Source: Muribaculum sp. (GTDB lineage: Bacteria; Bacillota; Clostridia; Lachnospirales; Lachnospiraceae). From it: a stretch of 16,667 nt of DNA. Made by a program: the position numbers and the translations under genes. A model generated the notes under the pieces. The model did no database searches. It was not told where the DNA came from and saw only the letters and a list, made by a program, of their open reading frames with translations. Shown one piece after another: positions 1-6,607 of this stretch (within the stretch, counting starts at the first letter, position 1; every line of letters starts with the position of its first letter). Where the stretch lies: NCBI GenBank assembly GCA_023663505.1, contig JAMPHH010000068.1:1-16667 (forward strand), given 5' to 3'.

Positions 1-12
1 CCAGTCCTCCAA

Positions 13-85
13 TGCGTCTTCAGGGGCTCGAACCCTGGACACCCTGATTAAGAGTCAGGTGCTCTACCAACTGAGCTAAAGACGC
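13..85 (-). tRNA. tRNA-Lys (anticodon CTT)
   Basis: Read on the minus strand this folds as a complete cloverleaf of 73 nt. The 7-bp acceptor stem starts GCGTCTT, the D arm is AGCTCAGTTGGTAGAGC, and the anticodon stem CCTGA/TCAGG encloses the loop CTCTTAA, which gives anticodon CTT (reads the Lys codon AAG). The T loop contains TTCGAGC. The discriminator base is A and no CCA follows, so CCA is added after transcription. A promoter lies about 40 bases upstream. Confidence 0.96.
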
Positions 86-125
86 AAACCATTTGTTTTA
101 TAACATGTTTTACAACGCAAGAATC

Positions 126-154
126 ATTATAGTACATAGTATTTCCAAATGCAA
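126..154 (-). promoter_or_regulatory. Promoter of tRNA-Lys
   Basis: On the minus strand a -35 hexamer TTGCAT (149-154) is followed after exactly 17 bp by a perfect -10 TATAAT (126-131), preceded by TAC. Transcription would start near 120, about 35 bases before the tRNA 5' end. The rest of the 86-270 interval is very AT-rich, with long A and T runs. Confidence 0.6.
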
Positions 155-220
155 GTATTTTTTTATATTTTTTTCAAATTTTTTTAAAAAAATATAAATT
201 TTCTCGTTTTATGCCCCACA

Positions 221-244
221 TATCGCAGATTTTTACCTGCGATA
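221..244 (-). other. Hairpin after the Fur-family gene
   Basis: An 8-bp perfect stem TATCGCAG/CTGCGATA with an 8-base AT-rich loop lies just past the stop codon of the regulator gene. On the minus strand no clean U-tract follows directly, although the DNA beyond it is rich in A/T. It could be a transcript end or a 3' stabilising hairpin for the exporter-regulator operon. Confidence 0.4.
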
Positions 245-270
245 CCGCCACTGATAAGCAATTTGAAAAT

Positions 271-723
271 TCACCCTTCAACATTACTTACATGGTTTGC
301 GCTGCATTCACCGCAATATCCGTATAGCTCTATCTTGTGCCCGATCACCGTAAAATCCGACAGCTCCCCTTCCCCGTCGTCCCCATGGCGATGCCCGAAA
401 TGCCCGATTGTAAAAGGGCAGCCCTGCAGCGGTATCCTCTTGCGGCAGTCAAGACAGACCGCATAATGTGTATGCTCTCCCCGTTCCAGCTCATACACCA
501 CCGTGTCATCACCCACCCAAGTCGTGCTGTTTACAATTCCGTTTTCCTCGAACGCCGCCAAAATCCGATAGATTGTGGAAAGGGCATAAGTGTCATTTTG
601 CGCTAATTGTCCCGTCAACATATAAATCTGCTGTGCGGAAAGCGGTTCTGTGGCATCAGACAGTACCTGATACACACATTTGCGTTGCTTCGTCCATTTG
701 ATTCCCTGTGGGTATTCCATCAT
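271..723 (-). CDS. Fur-family transcriptional regulator (Fur/Zur/PerR type)
   Basis: This 150-aa protein has the normal length of a Fur-family metal-sensing repressor. Residues 1-80 form the winged-helix DNA-binding domain (LSAQQIYMLTG, then the recognition helix region STIYRILAAFEENGIV). The dimerisation half has HTHYAVCLDC (His84, His86, Cys90, Cys93) and a C-terminal YCGEC (Cys137, Cys140), the two CxxC pairs of the structural zinc site. A His/Asp-rich stretch HFGHRHGDDGEGE (about 108-120) is probably the sensory metal region or a variable loop. The start follows GGGGGC about 9 bases upstream. The gene lies 95-150 bases downstream of the metal exporter on the same strand, so the two are probably cotranscribed and the protein may repress the palindromic promoter upstream. 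Which metal (Zn, Fe, Mn) or peroxide it senses cannot be told from sequence alone. Confidence 0.9.
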   Translation of the reverse strand: MMEYPQGIKWTKQRKCVYQVLSDATEPLSAQQIYMLTGQLAQNDTYALSTIYRILAAFEENGIVNSTTWVGDDTVVYELERGEHTHYAVCLDCRKRIPLQGCPFTIGHFGHRHGDDGEGELSDFTVIGHKIELYGYCGECSANHVSNVEG

Positions 724-818
724 TTTTAAACTGCCCCCATTTGTCCCATATTTTTCCTGTAACTATCCAAAAACAACCTCGCAAACACTGCCTGACTCTC
801 AACATCTGCAATTTCTTT

Positions 819-1667
819 TCATAGTATAAATTCTGCCGCGATTCCCGTCAAGACTCCAACGCCGTACAAAATCCCGATGATCCCCAGATTCTCCTTGGGG
901 TGGTGATTGACACGGCAAAGCACCAAGACTCCCACGCCCGCGCCCACCAACAGCCCCGCCAACATGGAGCCCATACTGATCAAGCCTCCAAGATAAAGCT
1001 CCGTGATCACCACAGACGCCGCGCAGTTTGGAATCAGACCCACACAGCCTGCTACCAAGGGTCCCAAGACGGGACGGTCTAACAAGAGCCCTGCGAGTAC
1101 CTCCTCGCCCATAAGCTCCAAGATCAGATTCATGGCAAAGCTGATCAGCAGAACAAATACACCCACCTGTACGGTATGCTTCAACGCGGAACGAAAAACC
1201 CCCTTCTCGCAGTCACAATGCTCCTGCTCACAGATATCATGTATGTGAGTCTGTTCCCCCTGCCTGCCGCGGCACACCAGATCTATCACGAACCCTGCCG
1301 CCATACCCACCAAGACCTTTGCCAGCAGGATTCCGAGAATGGTCTCTGCCGAAGCCTGAGAGGAAAGCATGACCGGAAGCATTTCATCTGATGTGGACAG
1401 AAATATGGCGATCAATGTTCCCATGCTGATCACCCGCCCCGCATAGAGATTTGACGCCGCCGCCGAGAATCCGCACTGAGGTATCACGCCCAATGCCGCG
1501 CCAATCGCCGGACCCAGCCTGCCCGCTCTTTGCACCCAATACTGCACCCTGCTCTCCGTATGATGTTCCAAAGCCTCCATTGCCAGATAGGTCAGAAACA
1601 GCACCACTATGACAAAATAGCTGTCCTCTATCATATGCTCCAAGGCATGCTTTACCGCATATAACAT
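819..1667 (-). CDS. Putative 10-TM heavy-metal exporter, ArsP_2/PF11449 family
   Basis: A polytopic membrane protein of 282 aa resembling the family annotated as 'putative manganese transporter / arsenic efflux protein'. It shows an internal duplication: the first half has GVIPQCGFSAAASNLYAG followed by ISMG, and the second half GLIPNCAASVVITELYLGG followed by ISMG. The repeated P-(Q/N)-C motif suggests paired substrate-binding sites in a two-fold pseudosymmetric transporter. The loop between the halves carries a cluster of ligands (HIHDICEQEHCDCEKG), a plausible cytoplasmic metal-binding patch. The ATG at 1667 is preferred over a TTG four codons upstream because GGAGG lies 5 bases before it. 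The gene is first in a probable operon with the Fur-family regulator. The true substrate (Mn, Fe, Zn, As or another metal) is unknown; a metal-homeostasis role is inferred from family and neighbour. Confidence 0.85.
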   Translation of the reverse strand: MLYAVKHALEHMIEDSYFVIVVLFLTYLAMEALEHHTESRVQYWVQRAGRLGPAIGAALGVIPQCGFSAAASNLYAGRVISMGTLIAIFLSTSDEMLPVMLSSQASAETILGILLAKVLVGMAAGFVIDLVCRGRQGEQTHIHDICEQEHCDCEKGVFRSALKHTVQVGVFVLLISFAMNLILELMGEEVLAGLLLDRPVLGPLVAGCVGLIPNCAASVVITELYLGGLISMGSMLAGLLVGAGVGVLVLCRVNHHPKENLGIIGILYGVGVLTGIAAEFIL

Positions 1668-1691
1668 GATTTCCTCCAAAAAAGCAAAAAA

Positions 1692-1736
1692 TATAGTTCT
1701 AAACGCAAATGCAACTCATTCGCATTTAGAACTATA
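1692..1736 (-). promoter_or_regulatory. 45-bp palindromic operator at the exporter promoter
   Basis: Two 20-bp arms (1692-1711 and 1717-1736) match as an inverted repeat at 18 of 20 positions around a 5-bp centre CAACT. The core reads CTAAATGCGAATG on the minus strand. No U-run follows, so it is not a terminator. Its outer end contains the -10 hexamer of the exporter promoter, and the dyad covers the predicted transcription start. A repressor bound here would block transcription. The Fur-family protein encoded downstream is the natural candidate. Confidence 0.75.
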
Positions 1737-1758
1737 CCACATTCTGTCCGTTTGTCAA
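1731..1758 (-). promoter_or_regulatory. Promoter of the metal exporter operon
   Basis: On the minus strand a perfect -35 TTGACA (1753-1758) is separated by 16 bp from -10 TATAGT (1731-1736). The -10 forms the first bases of the 45-bp palindrome, so promoter and operator overlap. Confidence 0.7.
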
Positions 1759-1763
1759 GCCTT

Positions 1764-2864
1764 TTATGAATCGAAACCGTTCCAGTTAAAGTTAGCCTGC
1801 TCAGTATTGGACGGCTGAGTCTTATTGTATCTGATATTCAGAAAGCTCGTCAAATCCCTCAGGAACATTTTCTCCAATTCCGGCGCATAGCCTGTAATCG
1901 CACGTGGACAGAGCGTTGCGAGCTTATCGACCTGTGCGTTGGCAGTCCTTTCGTCCTTCGCGTCTATTGTACAGAGTGACCCATTGACAAAGCCCACCAT
2001 CAAATAATAGGAACGCGCCACGGTAATAAAGTTTCTCTTGTGCTTAACAGTCTTGGTATAAACCCAAACCACGTCAGCCGTTTTGCGGAATATCGTTGAC
2101 GCCCCCTGCTGTCCGCAAAGGAACTCTTGGTTGCACCTCAGCCCATAATTATTCGCTGTGGATTTTAAAAACTCCTCCACATGCTCCCGTGTCATATCAG
2201 GACTGGAGCTGCTCGCAATATATTGCCTGACCTCCTTCTGGTAGCGTCCTGAAAAGACGGATATCAGCATAAACAGACTTGCTATTATACAGCCCGCCGC
2301 CAAAATCAAGAACAAGTAAACGCCCCACTGCGGAGCCACTCCCACCTTGTCGATGTCCAAATAATAGGGCAGGAAATGCTCCCTTTCGCTCGCACTGATT
2401 CCCCCTTGGAGCAAGTACTGACTATATAGTCTCTGGCTGTCTGAGGGCATCTTTTTGATAGTTCCCTTCACCTCATACTGCGCCGCATACACGGCGTCTG
2501 TGCTGCCATCATTTTCTATAAAGTCGTAATAAGCCTCCATGAGCTTCTCCGCCTGCTCCATATCGCTCTTCTGAACCAACATGCCCATATAGTCGTCCTC
2601 GCCGGCGTCAATGATATACTCTCTGGAGACCACCTGACCACGTCTGGAAGTTTCACAATAATAATCATAAATGATATAAATCGTCCCTGTGACATAGGTT
2701 CCGTCAATATCACCCTGATAATCCAAGGAATCCATATCCATCGAACCCTCTTTAAGCATTTTCATGCTTGGCATCACTGCCACCAGAATGCCGACAGCCA
2801 TAATGACCAGAACAATTACCTGAAAAATGACAGCTTTAAAGCTTTGCATCTTAAGTGCCTTCAT
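1764..2864 (-). CDS. Membrane protein of unknown function, DUF6709-like
   Basis: A 366-aa protein with an N-terminal hydrophobic segment (about residues 10-30), an acidic extracytoplasmic region of about 150 residues (about 35-185), and a second membrane segment (about 187-207, WGVYLFLILAAGCIIASLFMLISVF). A soluble, probably cytoplasmic C-terminal domain follows (about 210-366). No catalytic motif is recognised. The topology, with two TM helices flanking an outside domain, and the tail resemble proteins filed under DUF6709 in gut Clostridia; this assignment is from memory and tentative. The ATG follows GATGGGAAAC, a weak ribosome binding site. The gene lies 98 bases downstream of the DUF1189-like membrane protein, in the same direction, and probably shares its promoter. 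Function unknown. Confidence 0.75.
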   Translation of the reverse strand: MKALKMQSFKAVIFQVIVLVIMAVGILVAVMPSMKMLKEGSMDMDSLDYQGDIDGTYVTGTIYIIYDYYCETSRRGQVVSREYIIDAGEDDYMGMLVQKSDMEQAEKLMEAYYDFIENDGSTDAVYAAQYEVKGTIKKMPSDSQRLYSQYLLQGGISASEREHFLPYYLDIDKVGVAPQWGVYLFLILAAGCIIASLFMLISVFSGRYQKEVRQYIASSSSPDMTREHVEEFLKSTANNYGLRCNQEFLCGQQGASTIFRKTADVVWVYTKTVKHKRNFITVARSYYLMVGFVNGSLCTIDAKDERTANAQVDKLATLCPRAITGYAPELEKMFLRDLTSFLNIRYNKTQPSNTEQANFNWNGFDS

Positions 2865-2906
2865 TTGTTTCCCATCATCGTCTTTCCTATATGTGTTGCA
2901 ACAGCT

Positions 2907-2946
2907 CAGCCCTCGGCGGAACCGTAAGGCAGACGCCGTATGGCTG
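2907..2946 (-). other. Intercistronic hairpin
   Basis: Between the two membrane-protein genes the sequence folds as an interrupted stem: CAGCC (2907-2911) pairs with GGCTG (2942-2946), and CGGCG (2914-2918) pairs with CGCCG (2934-2938), with a 15-base loop. There is no U-tract. It may be a processing or stability element that adjusts relative expression of the two cistrons. Confidence 0.4.
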
Positions 2947-2962
2947 AACCGTTACGTGTTGT

Positions 2963-3814
2963 TTACATCACACCCATCTGCGGTATCTGCGGAGCATTGT
3001 CCTTCTTGATCTTATTGAGGATCACAGAGGAATAAACCGCAACCGCGATCAATACGATCCAGCTCTTGAAAGGAATGCTGACAGACAGCATTGACAGGAT
3101 TGCAGCAATCAGTCTAAATGGCGTTGAAGCGTAAAGGGAGATAGTATACAACTCCATGTAAGGCAGATTCGTCCCTCCCATGATACTGGAGACGATCAGC
3201 AAAATAATGGAGTTGACAAAAGCACCCCACAGGATTGCGCAAAACGTGACAACAAACATAAAGACAATGCCAATCACGACAAAGAGATTACCAAGCTGAA
3301 TGACCGTCTCTCTGTCAAGCCCCCCCAGCCCTTCTGTAATTTCATCATAATACGCCTCCCTGTATCCTTGCTCTGCCGAATAAGCAATCATCAGCTCAGA
3401 GTCCATCAGCAATACTGATGTATAGTCCTCCTCGTATCCCAAGCTCTCCAATTCGTCTGTCCAATAATCATACCGAAAGAATTCACCCTCATAATTGATA
3501 AACTCCGCATCTGTGTCAATCATGATCAGAATGCCCTCTTCTTCCCATTCAAAGGGCTCGTCCATGGTCAGAAATCCGTCCTCTGAGAGTTCAAAATCAG
3601 GAACATACTGTTCAACAATACCCTGCACGCCACCTGTTTTGGCAACAAACATCACATAAGGAATCACTGTCGCGAGCAAAAAGATTATGATCGTCAGAAT
3701 CAGGTGATACAGGAATCTCTTGCCAAATTTGTTCTTCCTGATTCCATTGTAGGCGTCCAGCTTGAAGCAGGATATACCCAGCTCCGCAAAGACATTGTAA
3801 CTCTTAGTTTCCAT
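2963..3814 (-). CDS. Multipass membrane protein, DUF1189-like
   Basis: A 283-aa protein with one N-terminal membrane helix (about residues 33-56, YHLILTIIIFLLATVIPYVMF). A very acidic extracytoplasmic domain of about 120 residues follows (repeated E/D clusters such as EWEEEG), then a C-terminal membrane region with about four helices (about 175-270). This layout, including the N-terminal segment FKLDAYNGIRKNKFGKRFLYH before the first helix, resembles DUF1189 proteins; no biochemical function is established for that family. The start is well supported: AGGAGGGG lies 6 bases upstream of the ATG. It is the first gene of a probable two-gene unit with the DUF6709-like gene. A promoter and an overlapping dyad lie immediately upstream, suggesting regulated expression. 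Confidence 0.75.
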   Translation of the reverse strand: METKSYNVFAELGISCFKLDAYNGIRKNKFGKRFLYHLILTIIIFLLATVIPYVMFVAKTGGVQGIVEQYVPDFELSEDGFLTMDEPFEWEEEGILIMIDTDAEFINYEGEFFRYDYWTDELESLGYEEDYTSVLLMDSELMIAYSAEQGYREAYYDEITEGLGGLDRETVIQLGNLFVVIGIVFMFVVTFCAILWGAFVNSIILLIVSSIMGGTNLPYMELYTISLYASTPFRLIAAILSMLSVSIPFKSWIVLIAVAVYSSVILNKIKKDNAPQIPQMGVM

Positions 3815-3833
3815 AATATTCCCCTCCTAATTT

Positions 3834-3879
3834 GGTTGTAATATGGTTTATAGTATCACAACCATGCGGTTATGGGCAA
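3834..3879 (-). promoter_or_regulatory. Promoter with overlapping dyad for the DUF1189-like gene
   Basis: On the minus strand TTGCCC (3874-3879) and TACTAT (3850-3855) are spaced by 18 bp, a plausible sigma-A promoter. A 30-bp dyad occupies 3834-3863: GGTTGTAATA and TATCACAACC match as inverted repeats at 9 of 10 positions around a 10-bp centre that contains the -10. This is the usual layout of a repressor operator. The RBS AGGAGGGG lies directly downstream. Confidence 0.5.
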
Positions 3880-4030
3880 CTGTTATTTGTGGAAAAAAAG
3901 AAAAACAGGGGGTGTAGCTCCCAAATTCAGGAGCGGTGGGGCGGCGGGAGAGGACGGGGAGAGTTTCGCGGGCGGGCGGCGGTTGGGTGTTTTCTAATAG
4001 TGCAGGGAAGGCGGGGGCAGTTTACGGGTC

Positions 4031-4061
4031 GGCTCTAAGGTGCATCCATGCACCTAGAGCC
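4031..4061. other. Inner hairpin 1 of the composite repeat
   Basis: GGCTCTA-A-GGTGCAT pairs with ATGCACC-TAGAGCC around a 2-base centre: 14 paired positions with one bulged A. It lies inside the large inverted repeat. Confidence 0.75.
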
Positions 4062-4062
4062 T

Positions 4063-4086
4063 GAAATGCGCGTCCATGCGCATTTC
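4063..4086. other. Inner hairpin 2 of the composite repeat
   Basis: GAAATGCGC pairs perfectly with GCGCATTTC around the 6-base loop GTCCAT. It immediately follows hairpin 1; both contain the motif CCATGC. Confidence 0.75.
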
Positions 4087-4297
4087 ACCCTACTTTGTTG
4101 ACGCACTATAAGAAAACGCTCCAACCTCTGCCGAAGCCCGCGAAACTCTCCCCGTCCTCTCCCGCCTTGGTATCGGCGTCGTGCAGGTATGTGTGGCTTG
4201 TGAAGGATTTTGGGGAGCTGAATATGGTATGGGAAAATATAAGCAGAGGAAAAAAGAATTTTCGACAAAATGTATATCCTGTATGGTGAAATTATGG

Positions 4298-4335
4298 TAT
4301 AATAGTCCATATTCGAGGTTGGAAACGGCCGAATG
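4298..4335 (+). repeat. 38-bp direct repeat, copy 1, upstream of clc
   Basis: This 38-base unit begins with TATAATAGTCC and ends with GGCCGAATG. It is repeated exactly 71 bases downstream. The TATAAT at its start looks like a -10 hexamer, but I found no convincing -35 at 16-18 bp. Each copy contains a weak internal ATTCG/CGAAT stem. Confidence 0.9.
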
Positions 4336-4343
4336 GCCATCAT

Positions 4344-4370
4344 TATCATGATTGTGGAACAATCATGATA
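4344..4370. other. Perfect 12-bp hairpin between the direct repeats
   Basis: TATCATGATTGT (4344-4355) and ACAATCATGATA (4359-4370) are perfect inverted repeats around a 3-base centre. The right arm runs into the TATAAT that opens repeat copy 2. It could be a protein-binding dyad or an RNA hairpin in the clc leader. Confidence 0.75.
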
Positions 4371-4406
4371 TAATAGTCCATATTCGAGGTTGGAAACGGC
4401 CGAATG
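4369..4406 (+). repeat. 38-bp direct repeat, copy 2, upstream of clc
   Basis: Identical to 4298-4335 across all 38 bases. Only two copies are present, so this is not a CRISPR array. It ends 56 bases before the clc start codon. Confidence 0.9.
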
Positions 4407-4426
4407 ATCTGCCATGCTATTTTGGT

Positions 4427-4443
4427 GCAGTCTATCAGACTGC
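4427..4443 (+). other. Hairpin just upstream of the clc ribosome binding site
   Basis: GCAGTCT and AGACTGC form a perfect 7-bp stem with loop ATC, ending a few bases before the GGGGG ribosome binding site. It could affect translation initiation, or may simply be incidental. No fluoride riboswitch consensus was found in this leader. Confidence 0.45.
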
Positions 4444-4462
4444 GATATGCGGGGGTATAAAT

Positions 4463-5761
4463 ATGCAAAAGAAGAAAGATGATACTATGGCTAGGATAAA
4501 GAATTTATTTGTCAAAATCAAGAAAAGTGCAAACTTCAGGCGCACCGTCAGCGGCGTCAAGTGGGTGGTTTTCTCTCTGATCTCGGGTTTGTTGATTGGG
4601 ATTGTGGGAACTTTATTTTCACTGGCTATGTCCTTTGTGACCTCCACCAGACTCGCCCACCCATGGCTGATCTTCCTTCTCCCCATAGGCGGACTCGTCA
4701 TCGTGGGAAGCTATTATCTGATGAAAAGTGAGGATAATGCAGGCACGAATTTGGTTCTCTCCGCCATACATTCGGGAGATTCGCTGCCCGTGAGGACGGC
4801 TCCCCTGATCTTTGTCTCCACGATCATCACACATATGCTTGGCGGTTCAGCGGGTCGTGAGGGCGCGGCGCTGCAGCTTGGCGGAAGTCTTGGAAACGGC
4901 ATCGGCAAGCTTCTTCGTCTCGACGCCAAGGACAAGAATATCATGATCATGTGCGGTATGAGCGCGGCTTTCTCCGCCCTGTTCGGCACACCCGTCGCCG
5001 CCGCTGTATTTTCCATGGAGGTAGTCAGCGTGGGAATCATGCACTATTCCGCACTGGTTCCCTGTGTCATCGCCGCACTGGTCGCCCAAGGCGTGGCTTC
5101 CATGGCGGGCATCTCTCCTGAGACCTTTGTCATCGCGGAGGTACCTGACTTTACGGTTTTGTCCGCGGTCAAGATCTCCTTCCTTGCGATTCTGTGCGCA
5201 TTGGTCAGCATTTTGTTCTGTGTCACCCTGCACGGCACGGAGCATCTGTACAAAAAATACTTTAAAAATCCGTTTATCCGTGTTGCCGTTGGCGGCTGTA
5301 TCGTCATCGTATTAACCCTATTGGTGGGGAATCAGACCTATAACGGCGCGGGCATGGACTTTATTGAGCGCTGCATGGAAGAAGCCACGGTTCGTCCTGA
5401 AGCCTTCCTTCTGAAGATAATCTTTACCGCCGCCACGCTGTGCGCCGGATTCAAGGGCGGTGAGATCGTTCCCTCGTTCTTTACGGGGGCTGCCTTTGGC
5501 TGTCTGTTCGGATCGCTGATGGGCTTCTCGCCCACCCTCTGCACCGCCGTGGGCATGACCGCGGTGTTCTGCGGCGTGACCAACTGCCCCATCACCTCGC
5601 TCCTCATCAGCTTTGAGCTGTTTGGCTATGCGGGCGTGCCCTATTTCCTGCTGTCCATAGCGTTCAGCTACATGGTGTCCGGATACTTCGGGCTTTACCA
5701 TAGCCAGAAGATCATGTACTCGAAATACAAGACGAATTATATAAACAGAAAGACAGTGTGA
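4463..5761 (+). CDS. CLC-type anion channel/antiporter
   Basis: A 432-aa CLC-family membrane protein that moves Cl- or F- across the cytoplasmic membrane. The family signature GGSAGREGAALQLGGSLG lies at about 128-144 and includes the gating glutamate Glu133 of the GREG motif. A second signature, GMSAAFSALFGTPVAAAVFSMEV, follows, and GGEIVPSFFTGAAFG lies in the C-terminal half. The usual GSGIP serine loop is replaced by AGTNL (about 93-97), a difference also seen among fluoride-exporting CLC-F proteins, so fluoride export is possible but unproven. No C-terminal CBS domains are present. The ATG at 4463 is preferred to one at 4352 because GGGGG precedes it by 7 bases and the longer form would translate the leader repeats. 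A 101-bp fragment of this gene recurs at 6608-6708. Confidence 0.93.
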   Translation: MQKKKDDTMARIKNLFVKIKKSANFRRTVSGVKWVVFSLISGLLIGIVGTLFSLAMSFVTSTRLAHPWLIFLLPIGGLVIVGSYYLMKSEDNAGTNLVLSAIHSGDSLPVRTAPLIFVSTIITHMLGGSAGREGAALQLGGSLGNGIGKLLRLDAKDKNIMIMCGMSAAFSALFGTPVAAAVFSMEVVSVGIMHYSALVPCVIAALVAQGVASMAGISPETFVIAEVPDFTVLSAVKISFLAILCALVSILFCVTLHGTEHLYKKYFKNPFIRVAVGGCIVIVLTLLVGNQTYNGAGMDFIERCMEEATVRPEAFLLKIIFTAATLCAGFKGGEIVPSFFTGAAFGCLFGSLMGFSPTLCTAVGMTAVFCGVTNCPITSLLISFELFGYAGVPYFLLSIAFSYMVSGYFGLYHSQKIMYSKYKTNYINRKTV

Positions 5762-5790
5762 TGCGCCATGGCATGGAAGCACATGGCGCA
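5762..5790 (+). terminator. Hairpin downstream of clc, possible terminator
   Basis: TGCGCCATG and CATGGCGCA form a perfect 9-bp stem around an 11-base loop, directly after the clc stop codon. The following bases are not a U-run, so intrinsic termination is uncertain. It may be a 3' protective hairpin. Confidence 0.4.
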
Positions 5791-5853
5791 ACATATTACT
5801 GTGTTTATGGGGTATGAATTACCGAATTTGTCATTTTCTCCAAAATATCTGCT

Positions 5854-6535
5854 TCAGACATTCCTCAGGTAATCTTCTGCTTCCTCTATGGATAAATTAT
5901 ATTTTTTAATGATTGCCGGTCTAATTTCTTCATCTTTATGACCAAAATCTCTCAAAGTATCCACAGTGCCTTGAATGCCCCTTTTTAATCCCGCTTCTTC
6001 TTTCGCTTTATCCCTTACCTGCAGCCTCGGCTCCATAATCTCCATCAACGCTTCATACATACTCTCATCTCCTATCAACTCATCAACTATTTCCCTATTC
6101 GCGCTAATACTTACTTCCAAAACAGAATCAGCTAACTCCCTGTCTTCCTTTTCCGTCATTTGCTTCCTTTGATTCAGCAGTTCTCGAAAATCTTCTTTAC
6201 TTAAGTTATCCGATAATCCTTTAACCCAGATGTGAGAGGACTTATCCAGTTCATCTGTGACTACAATCTGTGTCGGAAACCAAGTCTTTCCCTCTATATA
6301 ATAGACTCCGCTGCTGAACTCCACAATCTCGCAGCCATGCTCCGTAAAACAGCATTCCTATTTCACTGGCAATCTGAAAGGACGCCTCCTTTTTGATAAC
6401 CAACAGGTCAATCTCCAAGGGCTTGGTATTCAGATTGTATTCCTTCTCAAAAATTAAATCAGCCCTGTCCGATCCAAAATCCAGACTCATAGCAGACACA
6501 AAAGCCGCATGCCATTGTATTTTCATTTCTTTCAT
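5854..6535 (-). pseudogene. Rpn-type PD-(D/E)XK nuclease/transposase remnant
   Basis: The N-terminal part (6251-6535) starts with MKEMKIQWHAAFVSAMSLDF after a good RBS (GGAGG, 4 bases from ATG). It contains the nuclease core LEIDLLVIKKE, typical of Rpn-like recombination-promoting nucleases. After SEIGMLF the reading frame stops making family sense. The family's C-terminal half resumes in another frame (5854-6324): EFSSGVYYIEG, then FPTQIVVTDELDKSSHIWVKGLSDNLSKEDF and a helical tail. In intact relatives, tens of residues lie between the EIG motif and this block. I therefore infer an internal deletion with frame loss near 6340-6360. The gene should be inactive as a single protein. Confidence 0.75.
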
Positions 6536-6607
6536 GCAACCTCCTTCCTGTATTTTTAAGTATATCATTTCTTATTCTTTTATCCAAGTGCATCATACAC
6601 TTTTTTG

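Larger units (their letters stand above)
3943..4166. repeat. Large composite inverted repeat, MITE-like or structured element
   Basis: The outer arms 3943-3973 and 4136-4166 are a perfect 31-bp inverted repeat (starting GGCGGGAGAGGACGGGGAGA). The complementarity continues imperfectly inward through 3974-4003 and 4103-4135, ending in TCTAATAGTGC against TCTTATAGTGC. The roughly 100-base centre carries two further hairpins (4031-4061 and 4063-4086). Short frames across it are Gly/Arg-rich and low complexity on both strands and are not credible genes. I see no flanking target duplication and no transposase. The composition is much more GC-rich than the surroundings. It probably represents a dispersed non-autonomous element or a strongly folding RNA. 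Confidence 0.8.

Noticed and set aside
4298..4406. Possible CRISPR array
   Set aside because: Only two copies, one 33-base spacer that is itself a perfect hairpin, and no cas genes.
4035..4415. Open frames across the inverted repeat and clc leader
   Set aside because: Low-complexity Gly/Arg-rich products and duplicated reading of the direct repeats; no RBS. They are by-products of the repeats.
4298..4462. Fluoride riboswitch before clc
   Set aside because: I looked for the conserved GATGG...CGCC and TGATG-CTCC elements and did not find them.
5318..5794. Long open frame antisense to clc (158 aa)
   Set aside because: It mirrors the clc coding frame, is rich in His/Arg/Gly typical of antisense translation, has no ribosome binding site, and clc is unmistakable on the other strand.
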